Assembly (NCBI GenBank): GCA_025354965.1
Contig: JANXLW010000407.1
Coordinates: 1-8,603 of the forward strand
DNA: 8,603 bases
Direction of reading: 5' to 3'
Source of the DNA: Betaproteobacteria bacterium
GTDB lineage: Bacteria; Pseudomonadota; Gammaproteobacteria; Burkholderiales; Burkholderiaceae_C
Positions 1 through 6,217 of the stretch are shown in pieces. A program made the position numbers and the translations under genes. Each line of letters starts with the position of its first letter. Position 1 is the first letter of the stretch. The notes beneath the pieces were generated by a model, which ran no database searches, was not told where the DNA came from, and worked only from the letters and a program-made list of their open reading frames with translations.

Positions 1-387
1 CAGATGCGTGCGGTGCGCGACGCCGTCCGAAAAGCCGGTGTCAGACACACGCGCAGGCTGAACTACCACGCTGCTTGACATCGGGTAGTAACCATAGAAC
101 TTTTCGCCCACGGCCAGCGCCGGATGAAGCGACTCCAGCACCGTGCCAAAACCCCATACCGGGATCCGTCCCCAAAGTGGGGCGTCTGCCGGGTCAACCG
201 GAAAGAAGGACCAATAGTTCATCGCCTGGCCAAACGCGGCGTAGGTAATATTGTTGGATGTCAACGCAAACTTGTCTACGCGCAGGCGGACCTCGCCGCT
301 ATTCAAGGTCTGCCCCAGCGAACTGCGCAACTCTGTTGTTGCGAGCTGGTCCCGTCGGACCAGAAAGGCAAGCACGGTATGTTTCAT
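1..387 (-). CDS. DUF2855 family protein, N-terminal part (runs off the left edge)
   Basis: The frame is open from the ATG at 387-385 to the window edge, giving 129 residues with the C-terminal part missing. I recognise the DUF2855 family from recall by the segment around residues 48-110: ITYAAFGQAMNYW, then WGRIPVWGFGTVLES, then HPALAVGEKFYGYYPMSS. Members are usually about 350 residues, so roughly a third is visible. The biochemical function is not known to me; the layout (short N-terminal beta region, GxxxGYxP-like stretch) recalls medium-chain dehydrogenase/quinone reductase proteins, but no cofactor motif is visible here. The start is the only ATG between the ohr stop and the conserved region; no good Shine-Dalgarno precedes it. 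It begins 39 bp after the ohr stop on the same strand, so it is probably the third gene of an ohrR-ohr transcript and may share peroxide induction. Family call fairly sure; function unknown. Confidence 0.8.
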   Translation of the reverse strand, partial: MKHTVLAFLVRRDQLATTELRSSLGQTLNSGEVRLRVDKFALTSNNITYAAFGQAMNYWSFFPVDPADAPLWGRIPVWGFGTVLESLHPALAVGEKFYGYYPMSSSVVVQPARVSDTGFSDGVAHRTHL

Positions 388-426
388 GTGATGGGGCGAA
401 TAGGGTAGGTCGGCAGAGTCTGCAAA

Positions 427-855
427 TCAGGCCAGCGTAAGTGTCACTTCAATATTGCCGCGGGTGGCGTTGGAGTACGGGCAGACCTGGTGGGCTTTGT
501 CAATCAGGTCCTGTGCCACCGCGCGGTCCATGCCGGGCAGACTCACCAGCATTTGCACTTCAATGCCAAATCCGGCCGGAATCTGGCCAATGCCCACGGT
601 GGCGTTGATGGAGGCGTTGGCCGGCATGACCAGCTTGTTCTTGCCAGCCACAAACTTCATGGCACCTATGAAGCAGGCGCTGTAGCCGGCGGCAAACAAT
701 TGCTCGGGGTTGGCACCACCACCGGCGCCGCCCATTTCCTTGGGCACCGTCAACTTGAGGTCGATCAGACCGTCGGACGACTTGACACTGCCATCACGCC
801 CGCCGGTGGCGCTGGCGTAGGCCCGGTAGACAACATTTTCAACTTTGGTGACCAT
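427..855 (-). CDS. ohr: Organic hydroperoxide resistance protein Ohr (OsmC superfamily)
   Basis: This is a 142-residue cytoplasmic thiol peroxidase that reduces organic and fatty-acid hydroperoxides, normally recycled by lipoylated partners in this family. Family hallmarks are all present: two active-site cysteines at C61 (in YSACF) and C125 (in HQVCPYSNATRGN), the arginine R20 after GG, and E51 in NPEQLF, which in characterised Ohr proteins form the salt-bridged pocket around the peroxidatic cysteine. Length and cysteine spacing match canonical Ohr rather than OsmC. The ATG at 855 has a good Shine-Dalgarno, AAGGAA, 5 nt upstream. It lies 78 bp downstream of ohrR on the same strand and 39 bp before the DUF2855 gene. 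Expression is expected to be controlled by OhrR through the palindrome upstream of ohrR, with a possible internal promoter just ahead of ohr. Confidence 0.96.
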   Translation of the reverse strand: MVTKVENVVYRAYASATGGRDGSVKSSDGLIDLKLTVPKEMGGAGGGANPEQLFAAGYSACFIGAMKFVAGKNKLVMPANASINATVGIGQIPAGFGIEVQMLVSLPGMDRAVAQDLIDKAHQVCPYSNATRGNIEVTLTLA

Positions 856-887
856 GGTGATTCCTTAAAATAATTGCATCGAAGCAG

Positions 888-915
888 GTTAAAAAAAGCA
901 GCGTACAGGTGGCAA
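888..915 (-). promoter_or_regulatory. Candidate internal promoter for ohr
   Basis: On the minus strand TTGCCA (915-910, 5 of 6 to the -35 consensus) is followed after 16 nt by TTTAAC (893-888, 4 of 6 to -10). Initiation would fall near 881, giving a leader of about 26 nt that carries the AAGGAA ribosome site. No OhrR-like palindrome is visible next to it, so if real it would give basal, OhrR-independent ohr expression. This is a hexamer match only. The spacer includes part of a seven-T run. Confidence 0.3.
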
Positions 916-933
916 AACTAAAACTGTGTGCAG

Positions 934-1389
934 TCAGGCAATCAACTGTCGGCGCAGGGTCTGCACCCTTTTCGTTAAAGCCGTCAGCTCCGGTACCGAA
1001 AGCTGGACGGCGCTGACTATGCAGGCTGGAACTCTTGCAGCACGAGCCTGCAGCTTGCGACCCGCGGCGCTGAGGGAAATGTGAACCCGGCGCTCATCCT
1101 GCGTTGATCGGCTGCGCACCAGCAATTGTGCCGTCTCCATGCGTTTGAGCAAGGGCGTCAGCGTGCCGGAGTCGAGAAACAGGCGCTCACCTAAAGCGGA
1201 TATCGATACATCATCCTGCTCCCACAACACCAGCATCACAAGGTACTGCGGGTAAGTGAGTCCCAGCGGTTCGAGCAGAGGTTTGTAGAGCTTGGTGATG
1301 GCAAGTGAGGTGGAATAAAGCGCAAAGCACAACTGATTTTCCAGCAGTAAAGTTTGAGTAACAGCAGTAGATCGATTCAGCGATGGCAT
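934..1389 (-). CDS. ohrR: Organic hydroperoxide-sensing repressor OhrR (MarR family)
   Basis: This is a 151-residue dimeric winged-helix repressor that releases its operator when a reactive cysteine is oxidised by organic peroxide. C21 in LENQLCFALYS is at the place of the sensing cysteine of Xanthomonas OhrR (C22), and Y35 and Y46 match the two tyrosines that hydrogen-bond it. A second cysteine, C123 in PACIV, could be the resolving cysteine, which would make this a 2-Cys type OhrR; that assignment is inferred from spacing. The winged HTH covers about residues 60-108, with the recognition helix in DSGTLTPLLKRME and the wing around STQDERRVHIS. The start at 1389 is the first ATG and lacks a Shine-Dalgarno. 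The gene leads an apparent ohrR-ohr-DUF2855 transcription unit, and a palindromic operator lies 15 bp upstream, implying autoregulation. MarR membership is certain; the OhrR call is strong from C21 and the neighbouring ohr. Confidence 0.93.
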   Translation of the reverse strand: MPSLNRSTAVTQTLLLENQLCFALYSTSLAITKLYKPLLEPLGLTYPQYLVMLVLWEQDDVSISALGERLFLDSGTLTPLLKRMETAQLLVRSRSTQDERRVHISLSAAGRKLQARAARVPACIVSAVQLSVPELTALTKRVQTLRRQLIA

Positions 1390-1395
1390 AGATTT

Positions 1396-1424
1396 AGTTT
1401 ATCACACAATTAAATTGTGTACAA
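1396..1424 (-). promoter_or_regulatory. Candidate ohrR promoter overlapping the operator
   Basis: On the minus strand TTGTAC (1424-1419) and TAAACT (1401-1396) are separated by 17 nt, and the OhrR palindrome fills the spacer. Each hexamer is only a moderate match (3 of 6 and 4 of 6). Initiation from it would fall near 1389, almost on the start codon. An alternative -10, TTTAAT (1414-1409, 5 of 6), lies inside the palindrome but has no good -35; it would give a leader of about 13 nt. Either way the repressor would block polymerase directly. Confidence 0.45.
1404..1420. promoter_or_regulatory. OhrR operator palindrome
   Basis: ACACAATT-A-AATTGTGT is a perfect 8-bp inverted repeat with a one-base centre. 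It contains the CAATT-N-AATTG core of known OhrR boxes (ACAATT/AATTGT in Bacillus ohrA and in proteobacterial ohr promoters, from recall). It lies 15 bp upstream of the ohrR start codon. I found no second copy between ohrR and ohr, so one operator probably serves the whole unit. Confidence 0.85.
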
Positions 1425-1683
1425 GTTAATTCGTCGCGCAATCACTCAATCAGTGAAGCGGCTCGTTGCCAGCCGCGCCAGCCGTGGCCCGGCGTACTCA
1501 GGCCCGGACACATGCGGATGGTGGTTGGCTGGCTCGCGCTCCCAGCGTCATAGAGGCGACTTGCTGGCGTGCGTCAATCGGGTTTGGATGAGGGTTGCTA
1601 ACGAGGCAGACTGCGACTTTCATGCGCGACCCTAAAATTCAGGACCGGACCGCCTTGTGTCGATCCTTCAACTGCAAATCCAC
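1425..1683. other. Intergenic region between ohrR and the phosphoesterase gene
   Basis: About 260 bp separate the divergent ohrR and phosphoesterase genes. The only open frame here (1417-1635, plus) overlaps the ohrR operator and promoter, lacks any recognisable motif and does not look like a real protein. Apart from the promoter candidate listed separately I see no hairpin terminator or repeat. Confidence 0.5.
1595..1623 (+). promoter_or_regulatory. Candidate promoter for the phosphoesterase gene
   Basis: TTGCTA (1595-1600, 4 of 6) and TTTCAT (1618-1623, 4 of 6) are 17 bp apart, which would start RNA near 1630 and leave a leader of about 54 nt. A better -10 on its own, TAAAAT at 1633-1638, has no partner -35. 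No PHO box was recognised. Weak evidence. Confidence 0.25.
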
Positions 1684-4587
1684 ATGAACAAACTTCAAAC
1701 CAGGCATCTGCTCAGTATCGGCATGCTGGCGTCCACCCTTGTGCTGACCGCGTCTGTGTATGCCGCGTTGCCGGAACTCAGCAGCGACGTGACTTTGGCG
1801 ACCGGCCAGCGCGTTACGCCAACGTTCATGGGTCGTGCCGTGCAACAGTTTTTGAATCCTGGCTTGGCCGACTATCCGAACTTTGTCGCGGGTGAGGCGG
1901 TACGCTCGCAATTAAGTCCGGATGGCACCACGCTGGCGATCCTGTGCGCCGGTCAGAACTCGCTCCATAAAGCAGACGGCACGGTTGATGCCACGAACTC
2001 GACGCAGTACATTTTCTTTTACAACGTCGCGGGTGCCAACCAGGCGAAGCCTTTGCTGACCCAGGTGATTCAGCAAACCAACGCCCATGTTGGCCTGGTT
2101 TTCTCCATTGACGGCAACACGCTGTACGCCGCTGGAGGCAACGACGACGCGGTCTATGTCTATGCCCGGACCGCTGGCGCTTGGGCACCAGCCAGGCAGC
2201 TTGCGCTGAAACACTCGGGCACAGGCATGGGCGTCAAGGTTCAACCCAACGTCGGCGGGATGGATATCTCCTCGAATGGCAAGACGCTAGTCGTCGCCAA
2301 CAACTACAACGACTCGATCAGCGTAATTGACACAGCGACGGGCAGAGTGCGCTACGAGCACGATTTGCGCCCTTTCTTTGTCAACAATGAGGGTGCCAGC
2401 GGTGGTGTTGGCGGTACTTATCCTTTCGCTGTAGTTGTCAAGGGCAATGACGTGGCCTATGTGTCGTCGGCCCGTGACCGGGAGATCGTGGTGATCGACA
2501 TTTCCTCTGCCACTGCGGGGCGGCTTGTGAAGCGCATCAAGGTGGATGGCAATCCCCTTGGCATGACGCTCGACGCAGCGCAGGCCAGGCTTTATGTAGC
2601 GCAGGACAACGCCGACCAGGTGGCTGTCATCGACACTTCCACCAACAATGTCACCAGCCGGATCGACGCACGCGCACCGGCGGGCATGTTGCCAAGCCCC
2701 AAGTACACCGGTGCCGGCACTTTTGCTGTGACGCTCTCAAGCGACGGCAAAACGCTTTATGCCGTCAATGCCGGTGCCAACTCGATTGCCGTGATCCCGT
2801 TAACTGGCCTCAACGCCAACACTGTCAGCGGCCTGATTCCGACCGCCTATGAGCCGCACGACATCACCTTCAGTGCCGACGGTAGCTGGATGTATATCGT
2901 CAACGGCAAGAACGCCACTGGCCCCAATCCCGGCCACCTGTCGCGCCAGACCGCCGCCTTGACAAGCGCCACTTATCCTGGTGGAAACACAGCAGCCGAC
3001 AATACCGCTATTGCATCGAACCAGTTTCAGTTTCAGCTGGAGCGGGCGTCCCTGGTCAGTGCGCCTACACCGACATCTGTTGACCTGCCGGCTCTGACGG
3101 CGAAGGTCGCGCAGAACAATTTCTACTCCGCCGTACCGGATGCCAACGACGCTGCGGTGATGAGTTTTTTACATGACCGCATCAAGCACATCATTTATGT
3201 CGTGAAGGAAAACCGTACTTACGACCAGGTTTTGGGTGACCTCGCCAATGGCGCGAACGGCGACCCGAGGTTGACCCAGTTTGGCAAAGCCATCACGCCG
3301 AACCTGCACAGTCTGGCGACCAGGTTCGTTACGCTGGACAACTTCATGGACCCTGGCGACGGCAGCATGGACGGCTGGTCATGGGTGTTGCAAGGCCGGG
3401 TCACCAACACGGAAGCGATCACGCAGCAAATCAGCTACGCTGCCATTGACCGAGGTTTGTCGTATGAATCAGAGGGAAAAAATCGCAACGTGCCGGTGAA
3501 CTTCGCAACGGTCGCCTTGCGCGATGGCGCAGCCGGTCCCGTCGGGACGACCAGCTACAGTGAAGCCTCGGCAAGCCTGCCTGGCGGCACTGCCAACCTG
3601 TTGACCGGAACCGGCAACCACGCCTCCGCGGACGCTCCGTTTGGTGTCCAGAACGGTTTTATTTTCAACGCCGTGTTGCAGGCCGGCGGGACGGTTCGAA
3701 ATTACGGCTTCCTGGTGAACAACGTCGGCAGCATCGGCACCATTGCCAAACCGGTATCCGATCCTTTCGCTGCGCGCGTCATTCAGGTTGCTGCACTTGA
3801 TCCGGCCCTGGTGCCGCTGACCGACATCTACTTTCGCGGCTACGACCAGAACTATCCGGACCTGTGGCGCTACGCCGAGTGGAAGCGCGAGTTTGATGAA
3901 TTCGTCGCCAACAAAAATCTACCCAGCCTTTCCCTGGTGCGATTGAGCCACGACCATATGGGCAATTTTGGCACCGCGCTCGGCGGCGTCAATACGCCAG
4001 AAGCCCAGCAGGCTGACAACGATCTGGCAGTCGGCCGCCTGGTCGAGGCGCTGGCGCACAGTCCGTACGCAGCCGACACGCTGGTGATTGTCATCGAGGA
4101 CGACGTTCAGGATGGTCCTGATCACGTGGATTCGCATCGCGCCCCGGCCTATGTCGTCGGGCCCTACGTGAAGCAGGGGGTGGTCGTCAACAGACTTTAT
4201 AACCAGGTCAATGTGCTGCGCACGATTGAAGATATTCTGGGCACGCAACACATCAATTTAAACACCGCCTTTCAACCACCCATGGCCGACGTGTTCGATA
4301 TCAAATCGTCCGGTGCCTGGACCTATAGCGCCGTCGCCTCAACTGTGCTGAAGACGACAAAGCTGAATTTGGCGCTGGGTGGCCACAGCGTGAAGTTTGC
4401 AACAGGTCCCAGCATCAAGCCCAGGCACAGTGCTGCCTATTGGGACAAGGTCATGGCCGGTTTTGACTTCTCCGAAGCCGATCAGGTGCCAACGGCGGAG
4501 TTCAACAAACTGCTGTGGGCAGGCATGATGGGCCGCAAGCCCTATCCCGCGCTGCGAGGGCAGCTTGGCACTGAGCAAGACGATTGA
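1684..4587 (+). CDS. Exported YVTN beta-propeller / phosphoesterase fusion protein
   Basis: This encodes about 967 residues with two parts. Residues 1-27 form a Sec signal peptide (K3/R7, hydrophobic core, cut after VYA), so the protein acts in the periplasm or outside. Residues about 70-420 carry roughly seven propeller repeats of the SxDGxxLYVxN...xxVxVIDT kind (near 77, 139, 193, 258, 293, 348, 393). From about 500 a phosphoesterase domain of the phospholipase C/acid phosphatase group (alkaline phosphatase superfamily) begins with IIYVVKENRTYDQ; E509, N510 and T512 match the metal/nucleophile motif. RLSHDHMGN (753-761) and EDDVQDGPDHVDSHR (805-819) supply the other likely metal ligands. 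Substrate unknown; phosphate ester hydrolysis is inferred from family. An in-frame GTG at 1657 would add nine residues, but ATG 1684 places the signal peptide correctly; neither has a clear Shine-Dalgarno. The gene stands alone, with a decayed region downstream. Confidence 0.9.
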   Translation: MNKLQTRHLLSIGMLASTLVLTASVYAALPELSSDVTLATGQRVTPTFMGRAVQQFLNPGLADYPNFVAGEAVRSQLSPDGTTLAILCAGQNSLHKADGTVDATNSTQYIFFYNVAGANQAKPLLTQVIQQTNAHVGLVFSIDGNTLYAAGGNDDAVYVYARTAGAWAPARQLALKHSGTGMGVKVQPNVGGMDISSNGKTLVVANNYNDSISVIDTATGRVRYEHDLRPFFVNNEGASGGVGGTYPFAVVVKGNDVAYVSSARDREIVVIDISSATAGRLVKRIKVDGNPLGMTLDAAQARLYVAQDNADQVAVIDTSTNNVTSRIDARAPAGMLPSPKYTGAGTFAVTLSSDGKTLYAVNAGANSIAVIPLTGLNANTVSGLIPTAYEPHDITFSADGSWMYIVNGKNATGPNPGHLSRQTAALTSATYPGGNTAADNTAIASNQFQFQLERASLVSAPTPTSVDLPALTAKVAQNNFYSAVPDANDAAVMSFLHDRIKHIIYVVKENRTYDQVLGDLANGANGDPRLTQFGKAITPNLHSLATRFVTLDNFMDPGDGSMDGWSWVLQGRVTNTEAITQQISYAAIDRGLSYESEGKNRNVPVNFATVALRDGAAGPVGTTSYSEASASLPGGTANLLTGTGNHASADAPFGVQNGFIFNAVLQAGGTVRNYGFLVNNVGSIGTIAKPVSDPFAARVIQVAALDPALVPLTDIYFRGYDQNYPDLWRYAEWKREFDEFVANKNLPSLSLVRLSHDHMGNFGTALGGVNTPEAQQADNDLAVGRLVEALAHSPYAADTLVIVIEDDVQDGPDHVDSHRAPAYVVGPYVKQGVVVNRLYNQVNVLRTIEDILGTQHINLNTAFQPPMADVFDIKSSGAWTYSAVASTVLKTTKLNLALGGHSVKFATGPSIKPRHSAAYWDKVMAGFDFSEADQVPTAEFNKLLWAGMMGRKPYPALRGQLGTEQDD

Positions 4588-4852
4588 CACAGATTTGACT
4601 CCGAGGCATTCAACGGTTGCAATCTCGCACGACCGGTCGACGACAACGGTGGGGTTGCGATATCGTTGGATGAGATGGGTGGTCTTGGTTCAGGTAGTAA
4701 GTTTGATTTCCCCGAAGGACAAGTCTGCTGCGCAAGTCGATGGTCACGAATGTCCGGTAGCTGGAAGGCCAACACCTGGACGTAAGTAGCCATTAAGCTC
4801 CTTGCCACGCCATTGCCATGGGGATTCGCCCTAGAAATCTCATGCTGCACCC
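4588..4852. other. Gene-free stretch after the phosphoesterase
   Basis: I recognise no gene, hairpin terminator or repeat in these 265 bases. Short open frames on both strands (for example 4542-4850 minus and 4565-4789 plus) show no family motif, and the minus-strand one overlaps the end of the phosphoesterase. The stretch may contain the eroded 5' part of the methyltransferase remnant that follows, but I could not align it. Confidence 0.4.
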
Positions 4853-5095
4853 AACAGCGACATAATTGAAACGCCGACTGCTTTCGAACGGACGTGTTAG
4901 CACTCCCCGGATCACTGGCTCGACGTCTTCAGCACTTACTATGGCCCCACTGTGAAAGCGTTTGAAGTCCTGAACGACACGGCAAAAGAAAAACTTCGCG
5001 ACGATCTCAAGAGTCTGATCAGGCGGCACGACAGGGCAACCGACGGCACGATGGTCGTTCCCTCCGACTACCTGGAGGTTGTTATCAATCGTTGA
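4853..5095 (+). pseudogene. C-terminal remnant of a class I SAM-dependent methyltransferase
   Basis: From 4901 the frame ending in TGA at 5093-5095 reads about 64 codons: SPDHWLDVFSTYYGPTVKAF, a charged helix, then GTMVVPSDYLEVVINR. I recognise this as the C-terminus of UbiE-like class I methyltransferases, which typically end in YGPxxKAF...LVVPxxYLEVVxxR. The same frame continues upstream as IIETPTAFERTC, which fits the segment normally preceding it, but an in-frame TAG at 4898-4900 separates the two, and a further TAG lies at 4832. The Rossmann fold with the SAM-binding GxGxG loop, which should be encoded about 500 bp upstream, is absent; that position is occupied by the phosphoesterase gene. 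No start codon or ribosome site belongs to this frame. It is therefore a truncated, non-functional relic. The upstream boundary is uncertain; the part after 4901 is firm. Confidence 0.75.
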
Positions 5096-5200
5096 ACGGG
5101 TGCGAACGGGGGATCCAGCTCAAATAGTGCAGAACCTGGGCAAATCACCCCGGCAACGACTTGTGTTCCGAATTACCAACCTTTGGAAAAGAGAGAAATC

Positions 5201-5659
5201 ATGTCAACAATTAGCGCTAATGTCCGAGAGGCACAGGCTCCCCTGCGAGCCCGCTACAAGACCGATCCCGGCACCGCATTGGTCGTCGACCACGGGCGAA
5301 CCTCCGGGACAGACGCAAGCGATCCTTACCATTTGGTGGTTGAACCTGTGCCCGGCTGCGGCGTGGTCGTGCCAGTTGGCGTCCACTAAGCTCTCGGTGG
5401 TCCCCACGACGCACCGACCCCCGGCGATGTCCTGTGCGCCGCACTTGCCGCTTGCCAGGATTCATCGGTTCGAATGGTCGCCAACCTGCTCGGAGTGGAG
5501 ATTGAGTTGCTCGAAGTCAATGTGGCAGGTGACGTGGACGTGCGCGGCACCATGATGGTTGATCAGATCGTGCCGGTCGGCTTTCTGGAGATGCGATGTG
5601 ATGTGAAGTTGCGGGCAAAGTGCGGAACCGCACGCGCACGCCATGTCATTGCAGCTTGA
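5201..5659 (+). pseudogene. OsmC family protein gene interrupted by an in-frame TAA
   Basis: The ATG at 5201 has AGAGAG 5 nt upstream and opens with MSTISANVREAQAPLRARYK, which I recognise as an OsmC-family start. After PVGVH (residue 62) a TAA at 5387-5389 stops the frame, yet the same frame continues without shift as ALGGPHDAPTPGDVLCAALAACQDSS and on through GDVDVRGTMM and VGFLEMRCDVKL to a TGA at 5657. C85 in ALAACQD is in the place of the peroxidatic cysteine. The frame would encode about 151 residues, shorter than the usual 170-180, and the second OsmC cysteine (CxVxxTL-like segment) is missing, so the 3' end may be frameshifted near 5655; STIVASDALVGGG in another frame just after could be the lost tail, but this is weak. 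A sequencing error or nonsense mutation could explain the TAA. It follows the methyltransferase remnant by 105 bp on the same strand. This is not Ohr: the NPEQLF glutamate motif is TPGDVL here. Confidence 0.8.
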
Positions 5660-6217
5660 GTACCATCGTCGCCTCGGATGCCTTGGTCGGGGGGGGCTTG
5701 AGGTTGACAACGATTACCGAAGAGGTGCAGACCCATGCGCAGCGAGACACTCTCGCCAGCATGGGTGTCTGCCTATCAGGGAATTTGTTTAGAGAACCGT
5801 CGTTGTAGTGTGTTGGCAGGGTTTGGTACTTTCACCCCATCCGACGGAACCCCTTGACGATGTCGGCCAGGTTTGGCAACGCGCACCGTCTCTGCGGTGA
5901 TTGATGCTCTTGCCTCTTGTCGTACGATCATTTCAGCGACTGGTCTTCGGCTTACAACTGGTTGGGGGTGAATGAAGTTAAACATCTGCTCGAGAAGTTG
6001 CGGGCTGTAATATCTTCTTCAAGGGCACTACCGCATTCTTTTCGGTTTGAGTCAATGTCGGCTAAAGGGCGGGCAACAGGGCGCGGCAGGTGCTGGGGAT
6101 GATTTCAAAAAGCGAAGCGTATGAGACCCCTGCATCCACCCCAGTCCCGCCGACTCAAACCCAAGGAGTGTGAAGCCAAAACTCCGTGAATTTCGACTTG
6201 ACAAATCCGCAGCCAGC
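5660..6217. other. Gene-free stretch between the OsmC pseudogene and amn
   Basis: About 560 bases without a gene I can support. A run of eight G at 5689-5696 and short open frames on both strands (for example 5776-5985 minus, 5917-6102 plus) are present, but none shows a family motif or ribosome site. The stretch around 5870-5965 reads as somewhat protein-like in one plus frame (LATRTVSAVIDALAS) before stopping, which may be another relic. An imperfectly spaced inverted repeat at 6044-6161 is listed separately. I see no transposase motif or terminal inverted repeats of an insertion sequence. Confidence 0.4.
6044..6161. repeat. 10-bp inverted repeat pair flanking 98 bp
   Basis: GGTTTGAGTC at 6044-6053 is exactly complementary to GACTCAAACC at 6152-6161. 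The arms enclose 98 bases of no recognised content, downstream of amn on its minus-strand side. It could be a chance match, a small decayed element, or the base of a long RNA hairpin in the amn 3' region; there is no T-run to make it an ordinary terminator. Confidence 0.35.

Noticed and set aside
490..873. 127-codon plus-strand open frame
   Set aside because: It lies opposite ohr, whose protein is a full-length, motif-complete Ohr; the plus-strand product has no recognisable motif.
888..897. Seven-T run on the minus strand after ohrR, considered as a terminator
   Set aside because: No stable stem precedes the T-run, and a terminator here would cut ohr off from the OhrR-controlled promoter.
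1417..1635. 72-codon plus-strand open frame before the phosphoesterase
   Set aside because: It starts inside the OhrR operator, has no ribosome site or family resemblance, and leaves no room for the phosphoesterase promoter.
4542..4850. 102-codon minus-strand open frame
   Set aside because: It overlaps the phosphoesterase C-terminus, is rich in Pro, Ser and Arg as in chance frames, and shows no domain.
5917..6102. 61-codon plus-strand open frame (SYDHFSDWSSAYNW) considered as a possible transposase or gene remnant
   Set aside because: I could not match it to any family, it lacks a ribosome site, and other frames of the same stretch look equally protein-like.
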